Origin: Propionispira arboris
Lineage (GTDB): Bacteria > Bacillota > Negativicutes > Selenomonadales > Selenomonadaceae
Direction of reading: 5' to 3'
DNA: 64,000 nucleotides
Assembly: GCF_900109225.1 (NCBI RefSeq)
Contig: NZ_FNZK01000001.1
Location: 248,001-312,000, forward strand
The first letter of the stretch is position 1. Every line of letters begins with the position of its first letter. The translations under genes were made by a program, and so were the position numbers. Positions 48,726-57,392 of this stretch are shown piece after piece. The notes beneath the pieces were generated by a model. It saw only the letters and a program-made list of their open reading frames with translations. It was not told the origin of the DNA and made no database searches.

Positions 48726-49435
48726 CAATTGCTTTTGTTTTTAATGAAGTGCAGACCAGACTCATGATTGAAGCCGGGGCGGATATTCTGTGTGTGCATT
48801 TGGGACTGACCGAAGGGGGGATATTAGGGTCGAAAAAAGTATTGTCTTTAAAAAAGGCGAAAGATAAGGTTAACAAAATTTTTATGCTTTGTGATAGATT
48901 GAATCCTGCTTTAATTAAGATGATTTATGGTGGTCCAATCAAGAATCCGGTTGATGTGCAGTATATGTATAATAATACGAATATCGACGGATATATTGGC
49001 GGCTCTGCCTTTGAAAGAATACCATCGGAAGAATCGCTGATTCGCGTGACAAAATCTTTTAAAAAAATGGAGAATGTCAACGAAGATCATTTATTGCAAA
49101 ACATGTTAGATGGGATAACCAAGCATTATGATTATGTGAGTTTTGTCAAAGAGTACATAGCTCAGAATTATATGTATGAAATTCATTTTAAAGAATTGGC
49201 CGAAATAGCGCATGTTTCAGCCGGGCATTTGAGCAGGTTATTCAGTAAGGATACAGGGTCTTCTTTCTCTGAATATCTGATAACTTTTCGGATGAACAAA
49301 GCGATTGAATTGATGACGAAACAGGATGCTGCTTGTGTAGAAGCGGCAAATTTTGTTGGTTATACAGATTATGCACAATTTAGTAAGATTTTTAAAAAAT
49401 ATACGGGTGTGTCACCCAACTATTATAAAACGTAA
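48722..49435 (+). CDS. AraC-type regulator, barrel C-terminus plus helix-turn-helix half
   Basis: The frame continues LTIAFVFNEVQTRLMIEAGA and HLGLTEGGILGSKKVLSL, the same order as [20 protein letters not shown] in the intact enzyme at 50840. After KFxKxENVNEDH a hinge leads into an AraC/XylS domain: IHFKELAEIAHVSAGHLSRL, then TFRMNKAIELMTKQ, AANFVGYTDYAQFSKIFKKY and TGVSPNYYKT. The TTG at 48722 has no SD, so this part is made only by frameshifting or slippage, or the gene is dead. It probably controlled the adjacent Tm-1-like/PEP-hydrolase-like genes. Confidence 0.75.
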   Translation: MTIAFVFNEVQTRLMIEAGADILCVHLGLTEGGILGSKKVLSLKKAKDKVNKIFMLCDRLNPALIKMIYGGPIKNPVDVQYMYNNTNIDGYIGGSAFERIPSEESLIRVTKSFKKMENVNEDHLLQNMLDGITKHYDYVSFVKEYIAQNYMYEIHFKELAEIAHVSAGHLSRLFSKDTGSSFSEYLITFRMNKAIELMTKQDAACVEAANFVGYTDYAQFSKIFKKYTGVSPNYYKT

Positions 49436-49600
49436 AAGGTATTTTACAAAATTCTGATAAAATATCATAAAATGACATTATAATATGATGAAATTACATA
49501 TTCAAATTACTTTTGAATTATTATAATAGAATGTACTTGGTGTTTTAGAACAAAAGCGAAGTAGTTTTAACAAATAATAAAGTGCCCGGAGGGATTTTTA

Positions 49601-50806
49601 TTGAAAACAATAGCAATTGCAGGGACGTTTGATTCAAAAGGTACAGAGTATTTATATGTTAAGAAACTAATTGAAAGCTTTGGTGTAAAAACGTTTACCA
49701 TTCATATCGGCGTATTTGAACCGGAATTTAAGCCGGATGTGTCAAATTGTGAGGTCGCGCAAGCGGTCGATGCGGATATAAATGAAATTGTTCGGAAAAA
49801 GGATCGAGCCTCAGCGACGGAAATTTTGTCGAAGGGGATTGCAGTACTGCTTCCTCAACTTTATGAGCAGGGAAAATTCGATGGTATATTGTCTTTTGGC
49901 GGTTCAGGTGGAACAGCACTGATTACGCCGGCAATGCGAAAATTGCCGATCGGTGTGCCGAAAGTTATGGTATCGACAATGGCTTCAGGCAATACGGAAC
50001 AGTATGTGGGAACGAGTGACATTGTCATGATTCCATCTATTGTCGATGTAGCAGGACTTAATGTAATTTCAACCAAAATTTTTGATAATGCTGTTTTTGC
50101 AATTTTGGGTATGGTGAATTACACACACGACATTATTGCTGAAAAAAAACCTTTGGTAGCAGCTACTATGTTTGGGGTAACGACACCTTGTGTTACATTT
50201 GCCCGTGAATATTTGGAAGCCAGAGGGTATGAAGTTTTGATTTTTCATGCTACGGGAACGGGTGGTAAAGCAATGGAAAATCTAATTGAATCTGGTTTTA
50301 TCCAAGGCGTTCTTGATTTAACAACGACTGAATGGTGTGATGAGATCGTTGGCGGGGTATTGTCAGCGGGACCAAATCGGTTAGAAGTGGCGGGGAAAAA
50401 AGGTATTCCGCAAGTTGTTTCAGTCGGTGCTCTTGATATGGTGAATTTTGGTGCAATTGATACGGTTCCTACTGAGTTTTTGAACCGTAATTTATATAAA
50501 CATAATCCAAGTGTTACGCTGATGCGTACATCGAAGGATGAAAATTTGGCTCTTGGTAAAGTGATTGCTGAAAAACTAAATCAAGCGACAGGGGCGACTG
50601 TTCTTATGCTGCCACTTTTGGGTGTTTCCGGGATTGATATGGAAAATCAGCCTTTTTATGGACCAGCTGAGGATCAGGTTTTATTTGATACATTACGTGG
50701 TGCGATTGATAAAAATGTAGTAGATTTAGAAGAATTTAATTTGCATATCAATGATAAGCTGTTCGCTGAAACAGCAGCTCAAAAACTTATTGATTTGATG
50801 AAGTGA
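49601..50806 (+). CDS. Tm-1-like ATP-binding domain protein (UPF0261)
   Basis: A 401-residue protein. KTIAIAGTFDSKGTEYLYVK, then GILSFGGSGGTALITPAMRK and VPKVMVSTMASGNTEQYVGT are the conserved glycine-rich and nucleotide-binding segments of UPF0261/Tm-1-N proteins. The plant relative Tm-1 binds viral replicase, while the bacterial function is not established. It begins with TTG 49601, 7 bases after GGAGGG. The PEP-hydrolase-like gene follows 33 bases later, the usual partnership, and in plants the two domains are fused. Confidence 0.9.
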   Translation: MKTIAIAGTFDSKGTEYLYVKKLIESFGVKTFTIHIGVFEPEFKPDVSNCEVAQAVDADINEIVRKKDRASATEILSKGIAVLLPQLYEQGKFDGILSFGGSGGTALITPAMRKLPIGVPKVMVSTMASGNTEQYVGTSDIVMIPSIVDVAGLNVISTKIFDNAVFAILGMVNYTHDIIAEKKPLVAATMFGVTTPCVTFAREYLEARGYEVLIFHATGTGGKAMENLIESGFIQGVLDLTTTEWCDEIVGGVLSAGPNRLEVAGKKGIPQVVSVGALDMVNFGAIDTVPTEFLNRNLYKHNPSVTLMRTSKDENLALGKVIAEKLNQATGATVLMLPLLGVSGIDMENQPFYGPAEDQVLFDTLRGAIDKNVVDLEEFNLHINDKLFAETAAQKLIDLMK

Positions 50807-50839
50807 AAAGCCAGGCGAATTTTGAGGAGGGTTATATAT

Positions 50840-51670
50840 ATGAATACATTGACAAGAACTGAAATTATGCAGCAATTCAAGAAACAAATCGAAGACGGTA
50901 AGATACTAGTTGGTGTTGGTGCGGGGACTGGAATCACGGCGAAAAGCAGTGAACAAGGCGGCGCAGACATGCTGATTATTTATAATTCAGGCAGATATAG
51001 AATGGCTGGCCGGGGCTCCTTAGCGGGACTCTTATCGTATGGTGATGCCAATCAGATTGTTGTTGAAATGGGATCGGAAGTACTGCCGGTTGTGCAGAAG
51101 ACTCCGGTACTCGCTGGAGTGTGTGGTACAGATCCTTTTAGAGTCATGAATGTTTTTTTGAAACAGTTAAAAGAACAGGGCTTTTCCGGGGTACAAAATT
51201 TCCCTACAGTTGGTTTGATTGATGGCGTTTTTCGGCAGAATCTTGAAGAAACAGGTATGGGTTATGGTCTGGAAGTAGACATGATTGCGAAAGCACATAA
51301 GCTTGATTTGTTGACGGCTCCTTATGTTTTTGATGCTGAGCAGGCCAAAGCTATGGCTAAAGCCGGTGCTGATATTCTGGTGGCTCATATGGGGCTTACA
51401 ACGAAGGGAACTATTGGTGCTAAGACTGCATTGACTTTGGATGATTGTATCAAAAAAATTGAAGGAATCATTGAAGCCGGTAAAAAAGTAAATCCAGATA
51501 TTATGGTTATTTGCCATGGTGGACCGATTGCTGAACCGGATGATGCTGCCTATGTAATTCAGCATACAAAAAATATCGATGGCTTTTTTGGTGCATCCAG
51601 TATTGAACGTTTTGCTGCTGAAAAGGGCATCAAGGCACAAGCTGCTGCTTTTAAAGCAATTAAAAAGTAA
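50840..51670 (+). CDS. Phosphoenolpyruvate-hydrolase-like TIM-barrel protein
   Basis: A 276-residue protein: [80 protein letters not shown] and [16 protein letters not shown]. This is the PEP hydrolase/isocitrate-lyase-superfamily barrel, usually encoded beside Tm-1-like proteins. The reaction is not known for this pair. ATG 50840 follows GAGGAGGG. The upstream AraC regulator carries a paralogous barrel as sensor. Confidence 0.88.
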   Translation: MNTLTRTEIMQQFKKQIEDGKILVGVGAGTGITAKSSEQGGADMLIIYNSGRYRMAGRGSLAGLLSYGDANQIVVEMGSEVLPVVQKTPVLAGVCGTDPFRVMNVFLKQLKEQGFSGVQNFPTVGLIDGVFRQNLEETGMGYGLEVDMIAKAHKLDLLTAPYVFDAEQAKAMAKAGADILVAHMGLTTKGTIGAKTALTLDDCIKKIEGIIEAGKKVNPDIMVICHGGPIAEPDDAAYVIQHTKNIDGFFGASSIERFAAEKGIKAQAAAFKAIKK

Positions 51671-51781
51671 TACATTATAATACTAATAAACGATTTATTT
51701 CGTTTTATATATCCTACACTTTGCTAAACACTGGCTGAGCGGGGTTCTTACCATTCCCCGATTCCTCAGCAACTCCTACAA

Positions 51782-51826
51782 AACAACAGGACTCTGGATT
51801 AACCACCCAGAGTCCTGTTGTTTTTT
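51782..51826 (+). terminator. Strong terminator after the PEP-hydrolase-like gene
   Basis: AACAACAGGACTCTGG (51782-51797) and CCAGAGTCCTGTTGTT (51807-51822) pair over 16 bases, followed by T's. A second imperfect GCTGAG/CTCAGC hairpin lies just upstream at 51734-51770. Confidence 0.9.
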
Positions 51827-51944
51827 ATAAATAACACGACGGTTAGCCTGTTGTTGAAATGTAGGATTGGATGGAGTTTTGTGCTATACTTAAAAAGATA
51901 TACGGTTTTGTTTTATCGGGTAGATAATCATAGGAGGGTAAAAA

Positions 51945-52865
51945 ATGAAAATATTAATTACGGGCGGTGCTGGTTTTATTGGCTCGCATTTAGTCGAAAA
52001 ATTATTGAAAGAAAATTGCCAGGTGATGGTTTTAGATAATTTACACACGGGTCTTAAGGAAAATCTTCCGGAAGGAGTTTCTTTCATTGAAATGGATGTG
52101 CGAGATGAAAATATCCTGACGGTATTTGCCAAAGAAAAATTTGAGGCGATCGTTCATTTGGCGGGGCAGACGATGGTCAATGTTTCGGTGGATGATCCGA
52201 AATTTGATGCTGCAGTGAATATCCAGGGGACGATCAATGTTTTGGAAGCGGCACGAAAGACCGGTGTTAAGCGGGTGGTGTTTGCTTCGACAGCGGCAGC
52301 CTATGGAGATGCGCAAGAACTGCCGATTGTCGAAACGACGACTCTTTCGCCCTTATCATTTTACGGGTTGAGTAAAGTCACGGTTGAACATTATTTGGCA
52401 CTTTATCAGGAAATTTTCAATTTAGACTATGTTGTGCTGCGTTTTGCGAATGTCTATGGCGAACGTCAGGGCGATGGTGGTGAAGGCGGTGTCATCAGCA
52501 TTTTTACGAAACGAATTGCAAGTGGCAAATCCATTACGATTTATGGTGATGGCGGACAGACAAGGGACTTTGTCTATGCTGGTGATATTGCCGCCGGGAT
52601 TTATTGTGCACTTCAGACTGATAATGTGAATACAGCTTATAATTTGAGTACCCAGACGGAAGTCAGTGTAAATGCAATGGTTGCTTTGTTTGATGAAATA
52701 ACAGGAAACCATGTCGTACCACTTTATGAAAGGGCTAGAAAAGGTGATATTTATCGTTCGGTTTTATCAAATGTGAAAGCAATTACTGGGCTTGGTTGGA
52801 AACCGGTTATGTCACTGGCGGAGGGACTTAAGCGAACCTATCATTCATTTAATCAGCAAAAATAG
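51945..52865 (+). CDS. NAD-dependent sugar epimerase (GalE-like extended SDR)
   Basis: A 306-residue protein. ILITGGAGFIGSHLVEKLL is the Rossmann nucleotide loop. The catalytic tyrosine-lysine pair is in PLSFYGLSKVTVEHYLALYQ and the serine/threonine in VVFASTAAAYGD. NVYGERQGDGGEGGVISIF and YGDGGQTRDFVYAGDIA are typical of UDP-glucose/UDP-GlcNAc 4-epimerases and related NDP-sugar epimerases. The exact sugar is unknown. SD AGGAGGG. It is monocistronic, closed by a 20-bp terminator stem. Confidence 0.9.
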   Translation: MKILITGGAGFIGSHLVEKLLKENCQVMVLDNLHTGLKENLPEGVSFIEMDVRDENILTVFAKEKFEAIVHLAGQTMVNVSVDDPKFDAAVNIQGTINVLEAARKTGVKRVVFASTAAAYGDAQELPIVETTTLSPLSFYGLSKVTVEHYLALYQEIFNLDYVVLRFANVYGERQGDGGEGGVISIFTKRIASGKSITIYGDGGQTRDFVYAGDIAAGIYCALQTDNVNTAYNLSTQTEVSVNAMVALFDEITGNHVVPLYERARKGDIYRSVLSNVKAITGLGWKPVMSLAEGLKRTYHSFNQQK

Positions 52866-52917
52866 AAAAAACTACCGAAATAAGTTATACTTGAGCTCTT
52901 ATTTCGGTAGTTTTTTC
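52865..52917. terminator. Perfect 20-bp terminator stem
   Basis: GAAAAAACTACCGAAATAAG (52865-52884) is exactly complementary to CTTATTTCGGTAGTTTTTTC (52898-52917). The A/T-rich ends provide the U tract in both directions. Confidence 0.9.
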
Positions 52918-53023
52918 TATTTATGGAATATTATTAGGGTGCTAATATTGAAATATTTACAAAATTCTGTTATATTAATACATATAAGCAAACAAATGTT
53001 CTTAATTTTAAGGGGGTTTTATT

Positions 53024-53542
53024 ATGCAAGACATGGTAGCAGCTGAAGAAATTGCGGCGATTTTGCCTCGTTACACAGAACTTGGAGATTGTTCGGTTTT
53101 GCATGCGTGTGATGGCAGTGAAGTCGTTGTGCCATTACGGATTAAAACAGTAGTACACCGCCTGGTACGGCGTGAATGTAAAGATATTTATTTACTGGAG
53201 GAGCAGGCACGAAAGTTAACAAAAGGTAAAAACTGGATGCCGCTTGTTTTAGGCCCCGACCTGGTGCTGGTAGCTCTTAAAGTACGTAATCCTAAAATAA
53301 ATGGCGATGTGACGGCAGGTTTTTTTAATTATTGTCAAATCAACGACTTAGAAGAAAATGGCCGCCGAACGATTCTCTGTATGAAAAATGGGCATTCGTT
53401 TAAGGTCTTGTGGAATAGGCAGACAGTTGAGGAGCATCTGCGAAACGCTTTATTGGTTTTGGCGATGGAGCAACGCTATTTGGATCGACTGGCTATTCAT
53501 TATTTGGAAAAACGCTGGGCTCTGTCATCCGTGCTCAATTGA
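53024..53542 (+). CDS. ComK-like protein (distant)
   Basis: A 172-residue protein with a strong SD (AAGGGGG). The order of features parallels ComK competence factors: an early ILPRYTEL segment, VPLRIKTVVHRLVRRECKD, a WMPLVLGPDLVLVALKVRNP strand, FFNYCQINDL and TILCMKNGHSFKVLWNRQTV before EEHLRNALLV. Residue identity to Bacillus ComK is low, so this is a fold-level guess. Its last 18 bases overlap the 3' end of the convergent sigma-factor gene. No transformation gene lies nearby. Confidence 0.45.
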   Translation: MQDMVAAEEIAAILPRYTELGDCSVLHACDGSEVVVPLRIKTVVHRLVRRECKDIYLLEEQARKLTKGKNWMPLVLGPDLVLVALKVRNPKINGDVTAGFFNYCQINDLEENGRRTILCMKNGHSFKVLWNRQTVEEHLRNALLVLAMEQRYLDRLAIHYLEKRWALSSVLN

Positions 53543-54085
53543 GCTCAGCCATTGGCGCAGCGTGTTTAATGCTTTTTTTTGTAGTGAAGCAATGGCTTGT
53601 TGGGAAAGATGCATGAGCAAGGCTGTTTCTTTTTGTGTTTTGTCATGTATAATCGTTTGCCAGAGTACCTGCTTTTGTTTTAGCGGGAGCTGTGTAAGTA
53701 ATGCTTGCATATCAATTTTATCGATGATGCTGTTGGTGTTTCCCGTGGGGCTGACGAGTTGATCTAAGATAGGTTGACCGGCTGTTTCGTATTCGGTGGA
53801 TAATTCACGCTGCCAGTTACGACGGTTTTGTTTAAAAAGAGTACGGATATCGCCATAGATTTTCGCTTTGGCATAACCGGCAAAGGGGATATTGCGTGAC
53901 AAGTTGTAGTCTTTGACTGCTTCTAAGAAGCTTATATAAGCTTGCGATAAAGCATCTTCACGAATCGAGGCTAAATGTGCCTGCCAGGCAGCTTTGTGTA
54001 GTAAGGGATGGAATTGATCGACTAAATTTAAGACAGCTTGTGGATCGCCTGTTTGGGCTTTTTGAACAAGAAGTTCTGTTTTCAT
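53525..54085 (-). CDS. Orphan sigma-70-family factor
   Basis: A 186-residue protein. ALSQAYISFLEAVKDYNLSR, then NIPFAGYAKAKIYGDIRTLF is sigma region 2, including the -10 recognition helix and acidic/aromatic core contacts. LPLKQKQVLWQTIIHDKTQK followed by ETALLMHLSQQAIASLQKKA is region 4 with its helix-turn-helix. No region 1.1 or 3 and no anti-sigma gene next to it. Size is like YvrI/SigX/ECF-type alternative factors. It starts at 54085 after AAAAGGTGAG and converges on the ComK-like gene. Confidence 0.82.
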   Translation of the reverse strand: MKTELLVQKAQTGDPQAVLNLVDQFHPLLHKAAWQAHLASIREDALSQAYISFLEAVKDYNLSRNIPFAGYAKAKIYGDIRTLFKQNRRNWQRELSTEYETAGQPILDQLVSPTGNTNSIIDKIDMQALLTQLPLKQKQVLWQTIIHDKTQKETALLMHLSQQAIASLQKKALNTLRQWLSSIEHG

Positions 54086-54333
54086 AGTCTCACCTTTTGA
54101 GAGACCGGTTTCTCGTAAATTAGCGCTTGGTTATAGAGTACTATAGAGTTTCTTTCACGGCAAAACTCGACTAAGGTCTAAATGGTTCTCGTATTAGGCT
54201 GAGTTGAATGAATTTTCTCTGTAGCGCGGCTAAGTAAAAAATAGATTGGCAGTCAATTCTCGATTATCCGTAGATGTGGTATACTTAACAAAGGTAGAGA
54301 GCTTTTTTGAAATTTTGAAATGAGGTGGTTACT

Positions 54334-55170
54334 ATAAAAATTTTAGTAACAGGGGTAACCGGACAGCTTGGTTACGATGTGGTACAAGAACTTATAAAAC
54401 GAAATATTGAGTGTGTGGGAACGTCAAGTAAAGATTTTGATATTCGCGATGCAGCAGCAACGCTGGACTTCATCGAAACATATGCTCCGGATGCTGTCGT
54501 GCATTGTGCAGCTTATACGGCGGTTGATAAAGCCGAAGATGAACCTGCTGAGTGTATGGAAATTAATGAAGCTGGTACGCGAAATATCGCACTTGCCTGT
54601 AAAAAGATTCATGCGAAGATGGTTTATCTGAGCACCGATTATGTATTCCCGGGAATTGGCAGCTGGTATCATGATATTGAAACCGCAACAGCACCGCTGA
54701 ATGTATATGGAAAAAGTAAATTAGCTGGTGAAAAGGTTGTGCAGGATATACTGGATGCGTATTTTATAGTTCGTATTTCTTGGGTATTTGGTAAAAATGG
54801 CAGCAATTTTGTAGAAAGCATGCTGCATTTAGCGCAAGATCATACAGAGCTTGCTATTGTGGGGGATCAAGTTGGTTCGCCTACATATACGGTTGATTTG
54901 GCAGTACTGTTGTGTGATATGCTTGCAACAGAGGCTTATGGCATATACCATGCTGCAAATGAAGGAATCTGCTCGTGGGCAGAATTTGCTGAAGAGATTT
55001 TCCGCTTGGCCGATCGGCCGATTCATGTCAAAGCGATACCTTCTTCGGATTATCCAACGAAGGCATTGCGCCCGTTGAATTCTCGTTTGGAAAAAGGAAA
55101 ATTAGTACAAGCTGGTTTTCATCGTTTACCAGTTTGGCAGGATGCGCTTAAACGTTATCTGGAAAGTTAA
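54334..55170 (+). CDS. rmlD: dTDP-4-dehydrorhamnose reductase (RmlD-like), possible AUA start
   Basis: ILVTGVTGQLGYDVVQELIK is the Rossmann loop; HCAAYTAVDKAEDEPAECME, MVYLSTDYVFPG, PLNVYGKSKLAGEKVV (Tyr-Lys pair) and RISWVFGKNGSNFVESML identify an RmlD-type reductase, the last step of dTDP-L-rhamnose synthesis. Homologues begin MKILVTG. Here the equivalent codons are ATA AAA ATT at 54334, with GAGGTGG ideally placed before the ATA. GTG 54325 lies inside that SD. So either a rare ATA start or GTG 54325 is used. No rmlABC nearby. Confidence 0.85.
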   Translation: MKILVTGVTGQLGYDVVQELIKRNIECVGTSSKDFDIRDAAATLDFIETYAPDAVVHCAAYTAVDKAEDEPAECMEINEAGTRNIALACKKIHAKMVYLSTDYVFPGIGSWYHDIETATAPLNVYGKSKLAGEKVVQDILDAYFIVRISWVFGKNGSNFVESMLHLAQDHTELAIVGDQVGSPTYTVDLAVLLCDMLATEAYGIYHAANEGICSWAEFAEEIFRLADRPIHVKAIPSSDYPTKALRPLNSRLEKGKLVQAGFHRLPVWQDALKRYLES

Positions 55171-55179
55171 AGGTTTTGT

Positions 55180-55650
55180 ATGAGAAGAATTTTATGTATT
55201 GTACTAGCAGCTGCTGCAACGTTTATGATTTTTCATTATTCGTCTGAGACCTCAGCTGTATCAACGCAGACCAGTCAATTTGTTTTTAATGAATTGAATA
55301 AAATAGCGCATGCGCTTGGTGTATCTTTTGATTTTTTGGATGGTTCACCCATTCGTAAGGATGCTCATTTTACAGAATATTTTTTGCAGGGAATTTTTTT
55401 ATGTGCTGCTTTTAGCCTTTGCAGTTTAAAACGGCGAACTTATCTGGGGTATGTTTTGTTTGTTTGTTTGTTTACTGCAGTCTGTGATGAATATTTACAG
55501 CTTTTTTCGCCGGGACGTTCATCGGAAATAGCGGATGTGCTTCTGGATTTCAAGGGAAGTAGCAGCGGTATTTTGTTTTTTTTGCTGATGCAATCCATAT
55601 GGCAGCGCTGGCAATGCCGGAAGCGGTCTCGACGTCGAAATAGGTGGTAA
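55180..55650 (+). CDS. VanZ-family membrane protein
   Basis: A 156-residue protein with four membrane helices. FMIFHYSSETSAVSTQTS, KDAHFTEYFLQGIFLCAAF and FTAVCDEYLQLFSPGRSSEI, then ADVLLDFKGSS, are the VanZ-like signature (FSSQ, H-xx-EY, DExxQ-xxxGR, D-xxD-xxGxxxG). VanZ relatives are linked to lipoglycopeptide tolerance and cell-envelope lipids. It begins 9 bases after the RmlD-like gene and is closed by a hairpin at 55657-55691. Confidence 0.85.
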   Translation: MRRILCIVLAAAATFMIFHYSSETSAVSTQTSQFVFNELNKIAHALGVSFDFLDGSPIRKDAHFTEYFLQGIFLCAAFSLCSLKRRTYLGYVLFVCLFTAVCDEYLQLFSPGRSSEIADVLLDFKGSSSGILFFLLMQSIWQRWQCRKRSRRRNRW

Positions 55651-55656
55651 TATAAG

Positions 55657-55691
55657 AAGGCGTTCTTCTCAATGGAGGAGAACGCCTTTTT
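55657..55691 (+). terminator. Terminator after vanZ-like gene
   Basis: AAGGCGTTCTTCTC and GAGGAGAACGCCTT pair (one mismatch) followed by TTTT. Confidence 0.8.
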
Positions 55692-55756
55692 GTATGGAAT
55701 AAAAATAATATAGAGAGCATTGGTCAGAGTGAAGATGTGTGATTTTGGAGGAAACA

Positions 55757-56800
55757 ATGAAAGAAAGTTTTTTGACGTATTTTAAAGCGTATGGAAGAAA
55801 AATAATTTCGTTGACTGAGTTAGAAAAAATTTGTCCAGCTCCGTACTCGTATGAGGAGTTTTGTGATGTGATACAATCTTTCGTTAAGACTGGTATTTTA
55901 TCAGACTATGGAGCGAAACATGGTTCTTGTCGTGAGGGGGTCTTATGCCAAAAATATCGAATTAATCTTTCCCGATTAATCCGTGATGACAGAGAAAAAT
56001 TGCAGCGTGAGATGATCCAAATGCAGGTATCCCATTTGATGGATTTATCTTATTATTTTAAAGCCAGCTGGATTGAGTGGAAAAAAGATAAACCACGGCT
56101 AAAAAAAATTGCTGATTATTTAAAATTGTATGGGTTTCCGCGTGATGAAGTGACGGAGCAGGAAAGGTCTTATCAGATTTTTGGTGATGAACAGGTTTTA
56201 TTGCAAGGCGGGATGACTTTGTTGGAAAAATTAAATTTGCGAGAAAAAATGCGAATTACGAATTGTCCTGATCCACTTATGGTCGCAATCAATCCGTCGG
56301 TTCTTTTAAAAGATGCACACCGGCATCTGATTGTAGAAAACAAAGCTGTTTATTATGCGCTGCTGCCAATTTTACCAGAAACTGAATTTTCATCCCTTAC
56401 TTTTGGCGGGGGCTGGAAAATCATCGGGAATCTTTTTGTATTACCACGTCAGCTTGGCCTAACCGGGCAGCAGCATTTTTTTTATTATTTTGGCAATTTG
56501 GATTTAGAGGGAATTGCAATTTGGTATGGACTGCAGGCAAAACTGCCGGTGCAGCTGGCTATGCCATTTTATCGAGAATTATTTAACATGGATTGTTCAT
56601 CAGGCAAGGTCGAGCAGAGCGTGAATTGCCAGGCACTGGATGCATTTTGTGAAGCTTGGGATGAGCTGGATGCCAGGCGGATTCGCCGAATGCTGCTGCG
56701 GGATCATACGTATTATCCGCAGGAATGCCTGACGAAAGAGCAACTGGTCTTGTGCTGGCATAAGTTAACTGTGGAGACGCAGCGGGATTTATTCCAATAA
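55757..56800 (+). CDS. Solitary Wadjet JetD-like (DUF2220/toprim) protein
   Basis: A 347-residue protein from ATG 55757 (SD GGAGG). The N-terminal 150 residues are helical (SFLTYFKAYGRKIISLTELE). The C-terminal half has HLIVENKAVYYALLP near residue 191 and FFYYFGNLDLEGIAIWYGLQ near 242-260, the two landmarks of the topoisomerase VI-like toprim domain of JetD, the nuclease of Wadjet plasmid defence. In the second landmark the usual first aspartate (G-D-x-D) is Asn. No jetA, jetB or jetC genes are adjacent; neighbours are vanZ-like and cupin genes. Confidence 0.65.
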   Translation: MKESFLTYFKAYGRKIISLTELEKICPAPYSYEEFCDVIQSFVKTGILSDYGAKHGSCREGVLCQKYRINLSRLIRDDREKLQREMIQMQVSHLMDLSYYFKASWIEWKKDKPRLKKIADYLKLYGFPRDEVTEQERSYQIFGDEQVLLQGGMTLLEKLNLREKMRITNCPDPLMVAINPSVLLKDAHRHLIVENKAVYYALLPILPETEFSSLTFGGGWKIIGNLFVLPRQLGLTGQQHFFYYFGNLDLEGIAIWYGLQAKLPVQLAMPFYRELFNMDCSSGKVEQSVNCQALDAFCEAWDELDARRIRRMLLRDHTYYPQECLTKEQLVLCWHKLTVETQRDLFQ

Positions 56801-56804
56801 AAAA

Positions 56805-56837
56805 GAGCCGTTGTTTTCCAATCAAAAACAACGGCTC
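56805..56837. terminator. Bidirectional terminator between jetD-like and cupin genes
   Basis: GAGCCGTTGTTTT and AAAACAACGGCTC pair perfectly around a short loop, with A's before and T's after. Confidence 0.85.
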
Positions 56838-56845
56838 AGCAGTTT

Positions 56846-57199
56846 TTAGTTTTTATTTTTGATAATGAGGGCCATAAAAATCAGATTCCCTGCTTTTTCG
56901 GTATTTTCCAAACTATGTCCTTCACCATCGGGGCAAAATGTTACATCCCCTGCTTTGACAGGTATATTCTTCCCATTATCGTTGTATGTACCTTGACCGG
57001 CGAGAATATAATAGGTTTCACTTTCGCCATGGTGAAAGTGATGGCCAAGTGAACAGCCTGGTTCAAGAATTACCTTGGCATAAAGACCGCATTGCCCTGC
57101 TCGTTCTTTTTCGCCAAGCAGTGGTTCAATGAGAACATGTCCTTTGCCGCCAGATTTTTTTTCACAATCTAAAATTTTTCTCTCATTGAGTAATGCCAT
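56846..57199 (-). CDS. Small single-domain cupin
   Basis: A 117-residue protein: LEPGCSLGHHFHHGESETYY holds cupin motif 1 (HxH and E), and PVKAGDVTFCPDGEGHSLEN motif 2 with the last metal ligand. It binds a divalent metal and could be an isomerase, a sugar-binding or a small dioxygenase-like protein. Its leader (57228-57340) is homologous to the leader of kdgK, which raises the possibility of a KdgF-like role in uronate metabolism, but motif 1 is not typical enough to claim this. Confidence 0.82.
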   Translation of the reverse strand: MALLNERKILDCEKKSGGKGHVLIEPLLGEKERAGQCGLYAKVILEPGCSLGHHFHHGESETYYILAGQGTYNDNGKNIPVKAGDVTFCPDGEGHSLENTEKAGNLIFMALIIKNKN

Positions 57200-57227
57200 T
57201 TATAATCGATCTCCCTTATTTCTGATT

Positions 57228-57340
57228 CTATATAAGCTGCATTAAAGAAATTGCATCCAGCCTGTTAGGCTGCCAGGAATGGGGTATACCTCATTCCTGA
57301 CGATTGCCATATGAAATATTTCAATGCAACTTCTATATAG
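57228..57340 (-). ncRNA. Conserved structured leader, copy A (before the cupin gene)
   Basis: A 113-base segment on the minus strand, starting just behind a TATACT -10 and ending 28 bases before the cupin ATG. Its ends CTATATAGAAGTTGCAT and ATGCAGCTTATATAG pair into a closing helix. Inside are the core AAATATTTCATATGG (57307-57321) then NAATCNNCAG, an 8-bp hairpin CAGGAATG/CATTCCTG, and GCAGCCTAACAGGCT. The same order is found at 59458-59567 with a different hairpin sequence. This is the pattern of a riboswitch-like RNA; a MITE-like mobile element is the alternative. Confidence 0.6.
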
Positions 57341-57392
57341 TATAGATTTCGCGAATGATTAAAAAATACCTTTGAAGAAAAAGGAGTATAGA

